In this document: positions 1-8,136 of the stretch, in pieces
Numbering within the stretch: the first letter of the stretch is position 1
Layout of the letters: every line of letters starts with the position of its first letter
From: Butyrivibrio sp.
GTDB lineage: Bacteria > Bacillota > Clostridia > Lachnospirales > Lachnospiraceae
DNA: 64,000 nt
Reading direction: 5' to 3'
Assembly: GCF_017433805.1 (NCBI RefSeq)
Contig: NZ_JAFRGN010000036.1
Span: 173,812-237,811 of the forward strand
Translations under genes and position numbers: made by a program
Notes under the pieces: model-generated
What the model was told of the DNA's origin: nothing
Seen by the model: the letters and a program-made list of their open reading frames with translations, nothing else
Database searches by the model: none

Positions 1-88
1 CGATGTGATCGTTCTGACGATCTACCTCTTTCTCAATAAGAGACGCGATTTCAGGGTCTACTGCCCTTAATTCTTCCAATGAATACAT
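1..88 (-). CDS. glyA: Serine hydroxymethyltransferase, N-terminal fragment (runs off window)
   Basis: Only the first 29 codons are present; the gene continues beyond base 1. The peptide starts MYSLEELRAVDPEIASLIEK and continues through a DRQNDHI segment. This matches the N-terminus of clostridial GlyA just before the conserved ELIASEN motif. GlyA is the PLP enzyme that interconverts serine and glycine and charges tetrahydrofolate with one carbon. A GGAAGGAG ribosome-binding site lies about 6 bases before the ATG. The gene diverges from the lipid-kinase gene at 259, so 89-258 must hold both promoters. The call rests on a short peptide but the match is specific. Confidence 0.8.
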   Translation of the reverse strand, partial: MYSLEELRAVDPEIASLIEKEVDRQNDHI

Positions 89-151
89 TTCTAGACTCCT
101 TCCCAATAACCTTTTACAATGTAATGCGTTAAAGCAACATCTTGTGTATCG

Positions 152-180
152 TATCATATACCGAGAAAAAATGCTATAAT
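152..180 (+). promoter_or_regulatory. Candidate extended -10 promoter for the lipid kinase gene
   Basis: TATAAT at 175-180 is preceded by TGC, giving an extended -10 (TGnTATAAT). The -35 at 17-bp spacing (TATCAT, 152-157) is poor, as is common for extended -10 promoters. It points to the gene starting at 259. Confidence 0.4.
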
Positions 181-258
181 AAATGCATTAATTATTTATT
201 TAACAAGACCAGGTGTTAAATGACTAATTATCAATAACAACACAGGGAAGGCAATTAA

Positions 259-1254
259 ATGTATTACTGCATAGTTAACCCCTCTGCCAGATCAGGCAAG
301 GGCAAAGAGATATGGGAGAAACTAGAAAAGAAATTTGACGAAAAGGGATTTGAGTACAGAGCAGTATTCACAAAGGGACCAGGACATGCAACCAAGCTGG
401 CCAGGAACCTTACAACCAAAGCGCCAGAAGGCGAGAATGATTCCACTAATAAGAAACATGAAAGTCCCATCAAGCTTGTAGTCCTCGGAGGCGATGGCAC
501 TCTTAACGAAGTTGTCAACGGAATACAGGACTTTGAGAACACACTTGTAGGCTATATTCCAATTGGCTCAAGCAATGACTTTGCAAGGGATTTATCTTAT
601 CCCAAGGATATAGATACTTTGTTAGATAAGATTATAGAAGCTCAGAATGTACGCACACTGGATCTTGGCAAACTGACCTATAATTCCATGTCCAGAGAGA
701 CATCAAGACTTCACGATGACAAGATAGCTGTAACCAGGATATTCGATGTAAGCTCAGGAATTGGCTTTGACGCTGCTGTATGCGAACAGGCTCTTTCTTC
801 CGGTACCAAGAATTTCCTCAACAAAATAGGCCTTGGTAAGCTTACCTATGGTTCAATAGCTCTTAGGCAGCTCCTTGGAGCCGAGAAGGTTCCCTGTGAA
901 ATCATCCTTGATAACGGCGAGAGCATTCACTTAAAGCGCTTTATCTTTATAGCTGCAATGATCCATCATCACGAGGGCGGCGGCTTTAACTTCGCCCCCA
1001 AGGCAGACTTAACTGATGGTAAGTTCGACATTGTTTACGCAGGTGATATGCCAGCAATCAAGATGCTCTTTACTCTTCCAATGTCATTTTTAGGTAACTA
1101 CTACTGGATCAAGGGTGTTGGCCACCACGTTGTCAGAAAGGCCACCATCAAGACTGACAAGCCTATGTGGGTTCACACAGACGGCGAAGTATCTGTCAAA
1201 TCAGACCACATCACCTGGGAGTGTCTCCAGCAGAAGCTGCGTATGATGAACTAA
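259..1254 (+). CDS. Diacylglycerol kinase family lipid kinase (DagK/YegS/BmrU type)
   Basis: A 331-residue protein of the DAGK catalytic family, which phosphorylates diacylglycerol or a related lipid at the cytoplasmic membrane face. The N-terminus (YYCIVNPSARSGKGK) has the NP-x-SG-x-GK nucleotide-binding motif. GGDGTLNEVVNG near residue 77 is the family signature, and IPIGSSNDFARD near 100 matches the usual PxGTxNDFAR with G-S for G-T. The C-terminal half has the expected beta-rich fold, including a GGGFNFAPKADLTDGKFD segment. Length is normal. The start has an AGGGAAGG site 8 bases upstream. It stands alone on the plus strand and ends at a bidirectional terminator shared with the convergent PAP2 gene. 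Substrate cannot be told from sequence. Confidence 0.88.
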   Translation: MYYCIVNPSARSGKGKEIWEKLEKKFDEKGFEYRAVFTKGPGHATKLARNLTTKAPEGENDSTNKKHESPIKLVVLGGDGTLNEVVNGIQDFENTLVGYIPIGSSNDFARDLSYPKDIDTLLDKIIEAQNVRTLDLGKLTYNSMSRETSRLHDDKIAVTRIFDVSSGIGFDAAVCEQALSSGTKNFLNKIGLGKLTYGSIALRQLLGAEKVPCEIILDNGESIHLKRFIFIAAMIHHHEGGGFNFAPKADLTDGKFDIVYAGDMPAIKMLFTLPMSFLGNYYWIKGVGHHVVRKATIKTDKPMWVHTDGEVSVKSDHITWECLQQKLRMMN

Positions 1255-1266
1255 ATATTTAGAATA

Positions 1267-1303
1267 AAAAATCAGCCTGACTCGTATGAGCCAGGCTGTT
1301 GTT
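1267..1303. terminator. Bidirectional intrinsic terminator
   Basis: CAGCCTG-a-CTC / GAG-c-CAGGCTG stem (1273-1298) with a 4-base loop. The minus strand continues into TTTTTTATT and the plus strand into TTGTTATT. It separates the convergent lipid-kinase and PAP2-like genes. Confidence 0.8.
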
Positions 1304-1304
1304 A

Positions 1305-2015
1305 TTAGTTGTAACGAACTGCTATCTTCGATTCCTGCTTGATGCAGAAGTTCTCTAGAAGAGATGTGTGATAGTACAATATGTAGAAAATAATAGCCAT
1401 GATAAATGCTGTTATTACATCATAGAAGGAATGCTGCTTAACAAAAAGTGTGGATAGGATAACACTCCATCCAATGAAGTCCATAATGATGCTACCTCTT
1501 TTACCAAAGCGCTTACTGTGATGAACAGCTATCATTGTTCCAATTGAGTTATATACATGGATGCTAGGCCATAGATTAGTTGGTGTATCCGTACTATATA
1601 TAACACGAACAAGATCTGTAAATATGTTATCCCTTGGCATAACTACAGGGCGTAGATTATGCATATTAGGAAATAGTGTTGATATTACAAGGAATATCGT
1701 CATTCCTGTTGCAAGGAAAAAGAAATACTTGTAATAGTCCTCCACATCAAAAGAAAGCAAAAAGAACATTAGTGTAAGCGCCACATATGCAAACCATAAA
1801 TAATATGGAATAATGAATGCCTCCACAAACGGTATGTAATCATCTATTACAGTGTGGATGATTGCATAGTGAGAAAACTTGTGTTTCTCAATACAAATGA
1901 ACCAGGACATATAAATAGGCACATAAACCAGAATTGGCATAGCCAATTTAAATAGATCCATCCGTGTCTCTTTACAGAGCTTACGTCCAGTCCACTCTTC
2001 ATAGAATTTTTTCAT
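1305..2015 (-). CDS. PAP2-like integral membrane protein (phosphatase / sphingolipid-synthase-like)
   Basis: 236 residues with about six hydrophobic segments. The C-terminal half carries WPSIHVYNSIG (residues about 149-159, PSxH motif) and KQHSFYDVITA (about 194-204, HSxxD-type motif). These correspond to the catalytic histidine motifs of the PAP2/inositol-phosphorylceramide-synthase superfamily. The canonical KxxxxxxRP motif is not obvious, so it belongs to the divergent PAP2-like branch rather than the classical acid-phosphatase branch. A GAGGAAAAA site precedes the ATG. It lies next to a glycosyltransferase and near a lipid kinase, which suggests lipid or envelope metabolism (inference). 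It ends at the shared terminator. Confidence 0.72.
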   Translation of the reverse strand: MKKFYEEWTGRKLCKETRMDLFKLAMPILVYVPIYMSWFICIEKHKFSHYAIIHTVIDDYIPFVEAFIIPYYLWFAYVALTLMFFLLSFDVEDYYKYFFFLATGMTIFLVISTLFPNMHNLRPVVMPRDNIFTDLVRVIYSTDTPTNLWPSIHVYNSIGTMIAVHHSKRFGKRGSIIMDFIGWSVILSTLFVKQHSFYDVITAFIMAIIFYILYYHTSLLENFCIKQESKIAVRYN

Positions 2016-2067
2016 AATTTTTCCTCATAATCTGATACTAACAGCTTATAATTCCACAATAATCAGA

Positions 2068-3093
2068 TTAGTTAAAGTGGAATATCTTCTGTAAGAGCTT
2101 GTAACCAGCAAGTGTGATCTTTCTTCCGCCCTTACCTGGAAGATAGATATAAGTACCTTCGATACTATATCTGATCTTCAAATATAAAAGAAAGTTCTTA
2201 TCCTTGATATAATCAAGAAGTTCTTTTCTCTTAGCGAGATTCTCAGGTGTATCCTCTGTGATCAAAAGAACTGAGGATATAGCTGTAATGATCTCAAGAT
2301 AGTTGAACATGTATTTATGACGCTCTCTCTGAGAACGGATCATACCATAATTCTCAACATAGTAATCAACCATCAGCTTGTTAACGCGAATCTGCTGATC
2401 GATTCTGGACAACATGATCTTCTGGTTAACTGACTGGTCTTCTCTACCAATGTAGTAGTAATAGAAGTTAACATCCAGATAGTACATGGTCTTAACAAAT
2501 GGCAGTGGGTTGAACACATAAATGTTATCTACATAGAAGGTATGCTCTGGAAGCTTAAGTCCACACTGCTGCAGAAGCTTGGTTCTGAAAATAACTGAAT
2601 GCATCAAAAGATAATGTCCCTTAGGAGTTCTCTTTACATCCTTCCATGTAAAGAGCTGTTCAATAGGAAACATCCTATTGTAACGCATTACCTTATGTCT
2701 TTTTTCGCCAACCTTGTTATATACGAAATTGCTGATGAGAAGATCAAGCTGTGTCTCTCCTCCTGCAAGTTCTGCTAATGTTGAAAGGATCTTTCTGTAA
2801 GCTATCTCCTTAACCCAGTCATCTGAATCAACAACTTTGAAGAAAAGTCCTGTAGCATTCTCGATACCGGCATTAACTGCGCTTCCATGTCCTCCGTTTG
2901 GCTTATGAATAGCCTTGCAAATTGTTGGATACTTGGCTGCATAAGCATCTGCTATCTCAGCAGTTCTATCTTTAGAACCATCATCTACAATGAGAATCTC
3001 TACATCCTCTCCTCCGACGAGCAGAGAATCAATACATTTCTCCATATAGCTCTCGGAATTGTAGCATGGTACTGCAATTGAAAGTAATTTCAT
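2068..3093 (-). CDS. Glycosyltransferase family 2
   Basis: 341 residues. The GT-A nucleotide-sugar domain is at the N-terminus: LSIAVPCYNSESYMEKC, then ILIVDDGSKDRT near residue 33 and the DxD-like VVDSDDW near 88. The C-terminal third is basic and aromatic, without a clear membrane anchor, so the protein is likely cytoplasmic and membrane-associated. These proteins transfer a sugar from NDP-sugar to a glycan or lipid acceptor, and the acceptor here is unknown. An AAGGAG site lies 11 bases before the ATG. About 50 bases separate it from the PAP2-like gene, so the two may be co-transcribed. Confidence 0.88.
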   Translation of the reverse strand: MKLLSIAVPCYNSESYMEKCIDSLLVGGEDVEILIVDDGSKDRTAEIADAYAAKYPTICKAIHKPNGGHGSAVNAGIENATGLFFKVVDSDDWVKEIAYRKILSTLAELAGGETQLDLLISNFVYNKVGEKRHKVMRYNRMFPIEQLFTWKDVKRTPKGHYLLMHSVIFRTKLLQQCGLKLPEHTFYVDNIYVFNPLPFVKTMYYLDVNFYYYYIGREDQSVNQKIMLSRIDQQIRVNKLMVDYYVENYGMIRSQRERHKYMFNYLEIITAISSVLLITEDTPENLAKRKELLDYIKDKNFLLYLKIRYSIEGTYIYLPGKGGRKITLAGYKLLQKIFHFN

Positions 3094-3124
3094 TCCTGGT
3101 AAAACTCCTTAAACCTCATAATAT

Positions 3125-3757
3125 TTATCTTAATCTAGTACTCTCGAATTTCTCCATAGTACTGAGACAAGTTCTCAGATCATTAAATCTGTCATACACA
3201 TCTCCCTCGTTAACAACAACGCCAAGAGACATAGCCATTATGTCAATCATATCATTCGTTATTGTCGGGCGGAGCTTGGACAATATATCATTCTTATCAG
3301 CAGCAAGATCAGCATCCATGAACTCAATAACAAGAGGATCCATGTTGAGCTCCTGCGCTTCTTCGTCGACGCTTTTCTCCATGACTGCTGAAGGCTTGTA
3401 TGGTTCCTTACGAAAGTTGTTGCGCTGCTGATCAAGGCTTGATGCAGGCGTGGATGCTTTGGAATCAGATGTCTTGCATTCAGAGGCTTGAGCTTTTGAA
3501 GCTACTGGCTCTGACGCTTCTGCTTTGGTATCAGTAACTTTCTCAAATCTGTATTTCTGCTTAACATCAGGATACTTATCCCTGTCTACCTCAGACATGA
3601 ACATATCCAGTGGTCTGACATATACCTTGTAATCACCATACAAAGCTTGGTAAACTACCATCTCTTCTCTTGTCTCAGAGTGAGTAGCTATAGTAACTAC
3701 CTGATACAGATTTCCCTTAAAATGTCTATAAAGTTCCTGTGGTCTTGGTCTATCCAA
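3125..3757 (-). CDS. DUF1653-domain protein with disordered linker and C-terminal domain
   Basis: The N-terminal 65 residues are a DUF1653 domain (RPRPQELYRHFKGNLYQVV, then YQALYGDYKVYVRPLDMF). It is followed by a low-complexity Ala/Ser/Lys/Glu linker (about residues 75-115) and an acidic C-terminal region of about 90 residues that I do not recognise. The start is placed at a TTG (3757-3755) because a strong GGGGAGG sits 7 bases before it. The upstream in-frame ATG at 3778 has no ribosome-binding site and would put the GGGGAGG inside the coding region. Usual DUF1653 proteins are under 100 residues, so the extension is notable. Function unknown. Confidence 0.7.
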   Translation of the reverse strand: MDRPRPQELYRHFKGNLYQVVTIATHSETREEMVVYQALYGDYKVYVRPLDMFMSEVDRDKYPDVKQKYRFEKVTDTKAEASEPVASKAQASECKTSDSKASTPASSLDQQRNNFRKEPYKPSAVMEKSVDEEAQELNMDPLVIEFMDADLAADKNDILSKLRPTITNDMIDIMAMSLGVVVNEGDVYDRFNDLRTCLSTMEKFESTRLR

Positions 3758-3869
3758 AACTAAACCTCCCCGGGCCATACGAAATGATTAAGAAAATAAT
3801 CTTTGTCTAGTATAATCCCTTAGTAATATTATTTCAAATAATGTAACAAATTTCTCAACTCCAAAAGTA

Positions 3870-4880
3870 TCACGCTGTGCACTTAATGATCACCATCTCA
3901 ACACTGATCACATAGTCAAGCTTACCAGTCTTGACCGCCTCATCATTAGCGGCGCACAGTTCAAGTGCATCCTGAAGCTCCTGTCTGGTGTAACCTCTCG
4001 CCCACCCAATGTACTTATTAACAAGGAAAGGTGCAAGCTTAACAGCACTTGCTATAGAACCATTATCCTTATGATTCTCATTCATCTCCTTGACCTGAAG
4101 CATCAGATTAAACTGCCTTGTTATAAGAGCCAGTATCTTGGCTGGTGGCTCCTTGAGAGCAAGCAGATCATAGTACAGATCTATAGCTCTTTTCTGATTC
4201 TTTTCAACAATGGCATCTGTCATTGCAAAGATCCTATTGGTAAGCCAGTTAGCGCAAACTGCCTCGATATCCTCTTCTGTTATCTCGTTTCTATCAAGAC
4301 AATAGCATATAAGCTTCTCAAGCTCGGTGCTGATATTGGACATGTCAGTACCGACTCTGTCGATCATAAATGAAAGAGCTCTTGGAGAAATAGTCTTGCC
4401 TTCACTCTTTACCTTGCTGGCAATCCAACTGGCCAGAGTTCTCTCGTCCTGTTCCTCACAGCATATTTCAAAGCCTGTCTTGGAAACAGTTTTGTAGATA
4501 TCCTTACGCTTATCTACTTCCTTTTCTGCAAAAATAAAGAACGTGGTCTCTGAGGGACTTTTGAGATAATCTGCAAGTTCTGGACACCCGCTCTTAAAAA
4601 GACCACTATTCTCAATAAGAATAACTCTTTTATCAGATAAAAACGGCATTGTCTCGGCCATGTCGATGATCTCGCCTGGATTGACGGAGTCTCCCTCGTA
4701 TCTGGAGAAATTCATCGATGTAACATCGCCGGCAAGAGCTTTCACAAGCTTATCCCTGTTCTGATTTCTCAAATATGCTTCTTCTCCATATACAAGATAG
4801 CACCTCTGAAAGTTGCCATTTTTAATATCTTCATTAAGTTGTCTTTGTTTTACTGGAAAATCTGTTGTTTTAGCTGCCAT
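3870..4880 (-). CDS. holA: DNA polymerase III subunit delta
   Basis: 336 residues, normal for HolA, the clamp-loader subunit that opens the beta ring. Typical segments are RCYLVYGEEAYL (residues 25-36), a PFLSDKRVILIENSG stretch near 80, and a C-terminal collar with ILALITRQFNLMLQ and LAPFLVNKYIGWAR. The start is the ATG of MAAKTTDF at 4880, with GGAG 7 bases upstream. A GTG two codons earlier is less well placed. It is the last gene of the run that begins with comEA; the comEC-holA linkage is common in Firmicutes. Confidence 0.93.
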   Translation of the reverse strand: MAAKTTDFPVKQRQLNEDIKNGNFQRCYLVYGEEAYLRNQNRDKLVKALAGDVTSMNFSRYEGDSVNPGEIIDMAETMPFLSDKRVILIENSGLFKSGCPELADYLKSPSETTFFIFAEKEVDKRKDIYKTVSKTGFEICCEEQDERTLASWIASKVKSEGKTISPRALSFMIDRVGTDMSNISTELEKLICYCLDRNEITEEDIEAVCANWLTNRIFAMTDAIVEKNQKRAIDLYYDLLALKEPPAKILALITRQFNLMLQVKEMNENHKDNGSIASAVKLAPFLVNKYIGWARGYTRQELQDALELCAANDEAVKTGKLDYVISVEMVIIKCTA

Positions 4881-4904
4881 TTTCACGCTCCAACATATAT
4901 GTTA

Positions 4905-7172
4905 TCACAGAGGCGCCAAAAATTCATCAACGTAAACCCTGTTATTATTCACAATTACTGTTATTGCTCCGGATTTATCCGTGCGATAGATCCTGGCGCC
5001 AACAGCATCAAGCCTTTCTATAAGTTCCCTGTGAGGATGGCCATAGGAGTTGCCTTCTCCGCAGCTTATAAGCGCAATGCCAGGACGTAGCGCCTTAAGG
5101 AATTCTTCATCGCTTGTGTACCTTGAGCCATGATGTGCAACTTTTAGAAGATTTATATGAGAAAGCTTATCAGAATTAGCCCTCACATCCTTCATGATAT
5201 GTGCCTGTCCCTCTTCTTCAACATCTCCAGTAAATAGAGCTGTGAAATTCTCATATTCCATAAAAAGAACTGTCGAATAGGCATTGGCCCCATCTGTAGT
5301 CATATCTTTAACCGGATTAAGACAGGTCAGCTTCATATCATTAAAAGCTAATCCCTGTCCACAGCTGATATAACTTACAGGAATATGAAGCTCTCTTGCT
5401 CTTTCTTCAAGCATTCTGTAGTTAGAGCCTCTGGATGAGCTTCCCACATCAGGAAGAATAAGATTCTTAATACTTATCCCTCCCTTTTCCATATCATCCA
5501 TTATCTCAAAAATGCCGGATATATGGTCTTCGTCTTCATGCGTCACTATAGCTGCGTCAAGTTTTCCAACTCCTTCATGTTGAAGATATGGAATGATAGT
5601 ATATTTCCCCACCTGATTTTTGTCTGTACTGCCACCATCGATCAGAAGAGCTTCTGTCCTGGTTCTAATCAGTATCCCATCTCCCTGACCTACATCAATT
5701 GCAGTAATCTTAAGATCTGGCACGGGATTGATAATCAGAAGAAAAAGAACTGACAGATAGGAAGCCGTAATTGTAGCCTTATATTTACTAAATTTCTGAT
5801 TCATTGTAAGCACTGAAAACATGATAAGTGCTGCCACATATAAAACAATCTTCCATTTTGGGGCATTTCCCATATACCACTTTCCTCCTGGGAATGTCCC
5901 TACTACCTTGCATAGAAGGCTAAAGCTTCTGAGAATGACATGTATCATAACGCCCGGTATCAAACCTAAGCTTCCCAGAAAGCTTCCAAGAAGCATGCAG
6001 ATTATTCCTAGCAGCATCAGAGGTGGCATAAGTGGCAAAATAAAAAGATTAAGTATAATAGAGTAAATAGGATATACATAGTAAAAGCTCATGTACACAG
6101 GTATTGTAACCAGTAGGATCGATATACTCACAAGAAGAGCTGATCCAATGTATTTATATGCCATAGTCTTAAAAACGCTCTCTTTATCATCAGAAAACTT
6201 CATCTTCTCAGCCTCTGCATTAGGAATAAAACTCTTAATAGCTGGCATAACGAATCCGATAGCCACCACAGCACCAAAGGAAAATAAAAATCCGCTGTTA
6301 TATAAATATAAAGGCTGTTCTATAAGAAGCATTATCTCTACAAGGCTAAGGGCTGATAAAAGGTCATAGGTTCTTCCAAGCACAGGCGCCATGAGCCTTA
6401 CTCCAAACATAACAATTGCTCTTACCGATGAGGCGCTCATTCCACACATCTGCCCATAGGCAAACATGAATGCTATAGGTAATATAGTCGCCGGTATCAG
6501 TGGAATACGAAGCCTTCTAAGGAGCTTATATAAGCCCATACCAAGAATGGAAATATGAAGACCACTAACTGCCATGATATGAATGATTCCAGCATCCTTA
6601 TAAAGGCTCTTGGTTTCTTCATCCATAAACGCCTTATCCCCCAGAATGATAGCTTTCATTATGGAAGCATCTTCTGACGATAGGCTCTTATCCAGCACAG
6701 ATTCCAGCTGATATTTTATCTGATACAAGCCCTCTTTGATCGTATCTTTTTTACCGGTAACTGCCAGTATCTTTGCGTTTTTTATTCTATATGCAATTTT
6801 CAAAGTTGAATAATAAAGGCGTGAGTCAAATTCGCCCGGATTTCTCCCAGGCTCAAAGGATTTTTGCGTTCCTGCCACTTTGACATACTGTCCAATAGCA
6901 GGCTCTTTATAATCCTCTTTAGACATATAACATTGAATATACTTATTATTTCCTAAGTCATTGATTCCTATGGGAATAATATAGATTACCGGAGATACTT
7001 CACCCAAATAGTCGACTCGAAACTCTTTTCTGTCTACAATGCCAACTATTTGAAGTGAACGCCCATCTCCTGTATTAGAAACATCTACAAGATTTTCAGA
7101 TCCAGATAATTCAAGATATAAATAGACTAACGCCGTTATTAAAAGTGCTGCCAAGCATAACGGTCGTTTCAT
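4905..7172 (-). CDS. comEC: ComEC/Rec2 DNA-internalisation channel
   Basis: 755 residues. An N-terminal membrane segment is followed by a DUF4131-like soluble domain (about 30-170) and then the multi-TM Competence domain (about 195-470), which opens with the conserved IIHIMAVSGLHISILG. The C-terminal beta-lactamase-like domain (about 485-745) has AIDVGQGDGILI, LLIDGG and the metal motif THEDEDHISG. All three parts are intact, so this is the full-length nuclease-type ComEC of natural transformation. Its partner comEA lies four genes upstream in the same run. An AAGGA site precedes the ATG. Type IV pilus and late competence ATPase genes are not in the window. Confidence 0.93.
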   Translation of the reverse strand: MKRPLCLAALLITALVYLYLELSGSENLVDVSNTGDGRSLQIVGIVDRKEFRVDYLGEVSPVIYIIPIGINDLGNNKYIQCYMSKEDYKEPAIGQYVKVAGTQKSFEPGRNPGEFDSRLYYSTLKIAYRIKNAKILAVTGKKDTIKEGLYQIKYQLESVLDKSLSSEDASIMKAIILGDKAFMDEETKSLYKDAGIIHIMAVSGLHISILGMGLYKLLRRLRIPLIPATILPIAFMFAYGQMCGMSASSVRAIVMFGVRLMAPVLGRTYDLLSALSLVEIMLLIEQPLYLYNSGFLFSFGAVVAIGFVMPAIKSFIPNAEAEKMKFSDDKESVFKTMAYKYIGSALLVSISILLVTIPVYMSFYYVYPIYSIILNLFILPLMPPLMLLGIICMLLGSFLGSLGLIPGVMIHVILRSFSLLCKVVGTFPGGKWYMGNAPKWKIVLYVAALIMFSVLTMNQKFSKYKATITASYLSVLFLLIINPVPDLKITAIDVGQGDGILIRTRTEALLIDGGSTDKNQVGKYTIIPYLQHEGVGKLDAAIVTHEDEDHISGIFEIMDDMEKGGISIKNLILPDVGSSSRGSNYRMLEERARELHIPVSYISCGQGLAFNDMKLTCLNPVKDMTTDGANAYSTVLFMEYENFTALFTGDVEEEGQAHIMKDVRANSDKLSHINLLKVAHHGSRYTSDEEFLKALRPGIALISCGEGNSYGHPHRELIERLDAVGARIYRTDKSGAITVIVNNNRVYVDEFLAPL

Positions 7173-7188
7173 AATGTAATTCCTTTTG

Positions 7189-8136
7189 TTATTCTACCAG
7201 ATCAAGATTCCTTTCATATGATCCGCTTATAAGATAATCCATAAATGTAAAGGCAGACTCTCCGTTAACAGAGAATACTACTTTGTTGATATTTGGAAGT
7301 TCCGTAACAGTATTTACTATTGAATAAATAACAGCTTCTGCAGAAGCTGAACCAGTCTGAGATAAAAACGCAGAGTCAAAGTCTATATAGCAGACACCAT
7401 CCTTGGAATTTATACTTCTGACCTTGGTTTCCTTGGATACCGTTGGAAAGGCAATATCTGTGTTAGGCCCGTTGATAACCTGCTCAACTGCAAGCTTTTC
7501 CATTGAAATATTACTGTTATATACAACAGATCTGTATACGGGAATCAGCTTCTTGCCATCTTCACTGGCAAAATACAGCTTAAGCTCAACCTTCTCATAG
7601 GTATTAATCTCGTTACCAGCATTATAGATGAAGGTATCTGCAGACATATTACCAATAACATTTCCGTAATGGTCAGTAATTGGTGTTCCCTCGATCTGGA
7701 AGGATACATAATCAATATTCTCTAGCTGAGTAAAAGTTCTGACTATGGCTGCTCTGTCCAAAATTTCTATTGTTCTACCAAGGTTAGTGTAATTAGGGCT
7801 GAAATTCATGGTCAGAAGCTTATCATTAAGTGAATAGCCAATCAAATGAATATCACCTGATATCGGTGCCTCGTACTGAAGTCTGTCAGGCATCTGTCCC
7901 AATACATCAATGAGCTCTTTGATAGCTGCGTCAGTATCTGTTATAGGCGCAATAAGCTCATAGTCCTGAGATATGATTCCGGTCTCACTGCTATTTACGT
8001 AGTAAACCTTGATCTGCTGCTCAGGAGAAGCTTCCTCTTTGCCACAACCAGCCAGAAGTGGCATAAGCATTACTGTAGCCAGAAAGACGCCCAGATTCCG
8101 TATGCAATTTGAATGTCTGTTAACTGTTTTCATCAT
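7189..8136 (-). CDS. GerMN-domain lipoprotein
   Basis: 315 residues with a signal peptide and lipobox (LLAGCGKEE, Cys near residue 31), so probably anchored outside the membrane. Two GerMN (sporulation/germination) domains follow, each with the IKVYYVNSSETG or VELKLYFASEDG start and the conserved end seen in GVCYIDFDSAFL. Its ATG overlaps the kinase stop codon (ATGA), indicating translational coupling with the histidine kinase. That pairing, a sensor kinase followed by a GerMN lipoprotein, recalls MtrB-LpqB of actinobacteria (inference). The role could be cell-envelope sensing. Confidence 0.82.
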   Translation of the reverse strand: MMKTVNRHSNCIRNLGVFLATVMLMPLLAGCGKEEASPEQQIKVYYVNSSETGIISQDYELIAPITDTDAAIKELIDVLGQMPDRLQYEAPISGDIHLIGYSLNDKLLTMNFSPNYTNLGRTIEILDRAAIVRTFTQLENIDYVSFQIEGTPITDHYGNVIGNMSADTFIYNAGNEINTYEKVELKLYFASEDGKKLIPVYRSVVYNSNISMEKLAVEQVINGPNTDIAFPTVSKETKVRSINSKDGVCYIDFDSAFLSQTGSASAEAVIYSIVNTVTELPNINKVVFSVNGESAFTFMDYLISGSYERNLDLVE

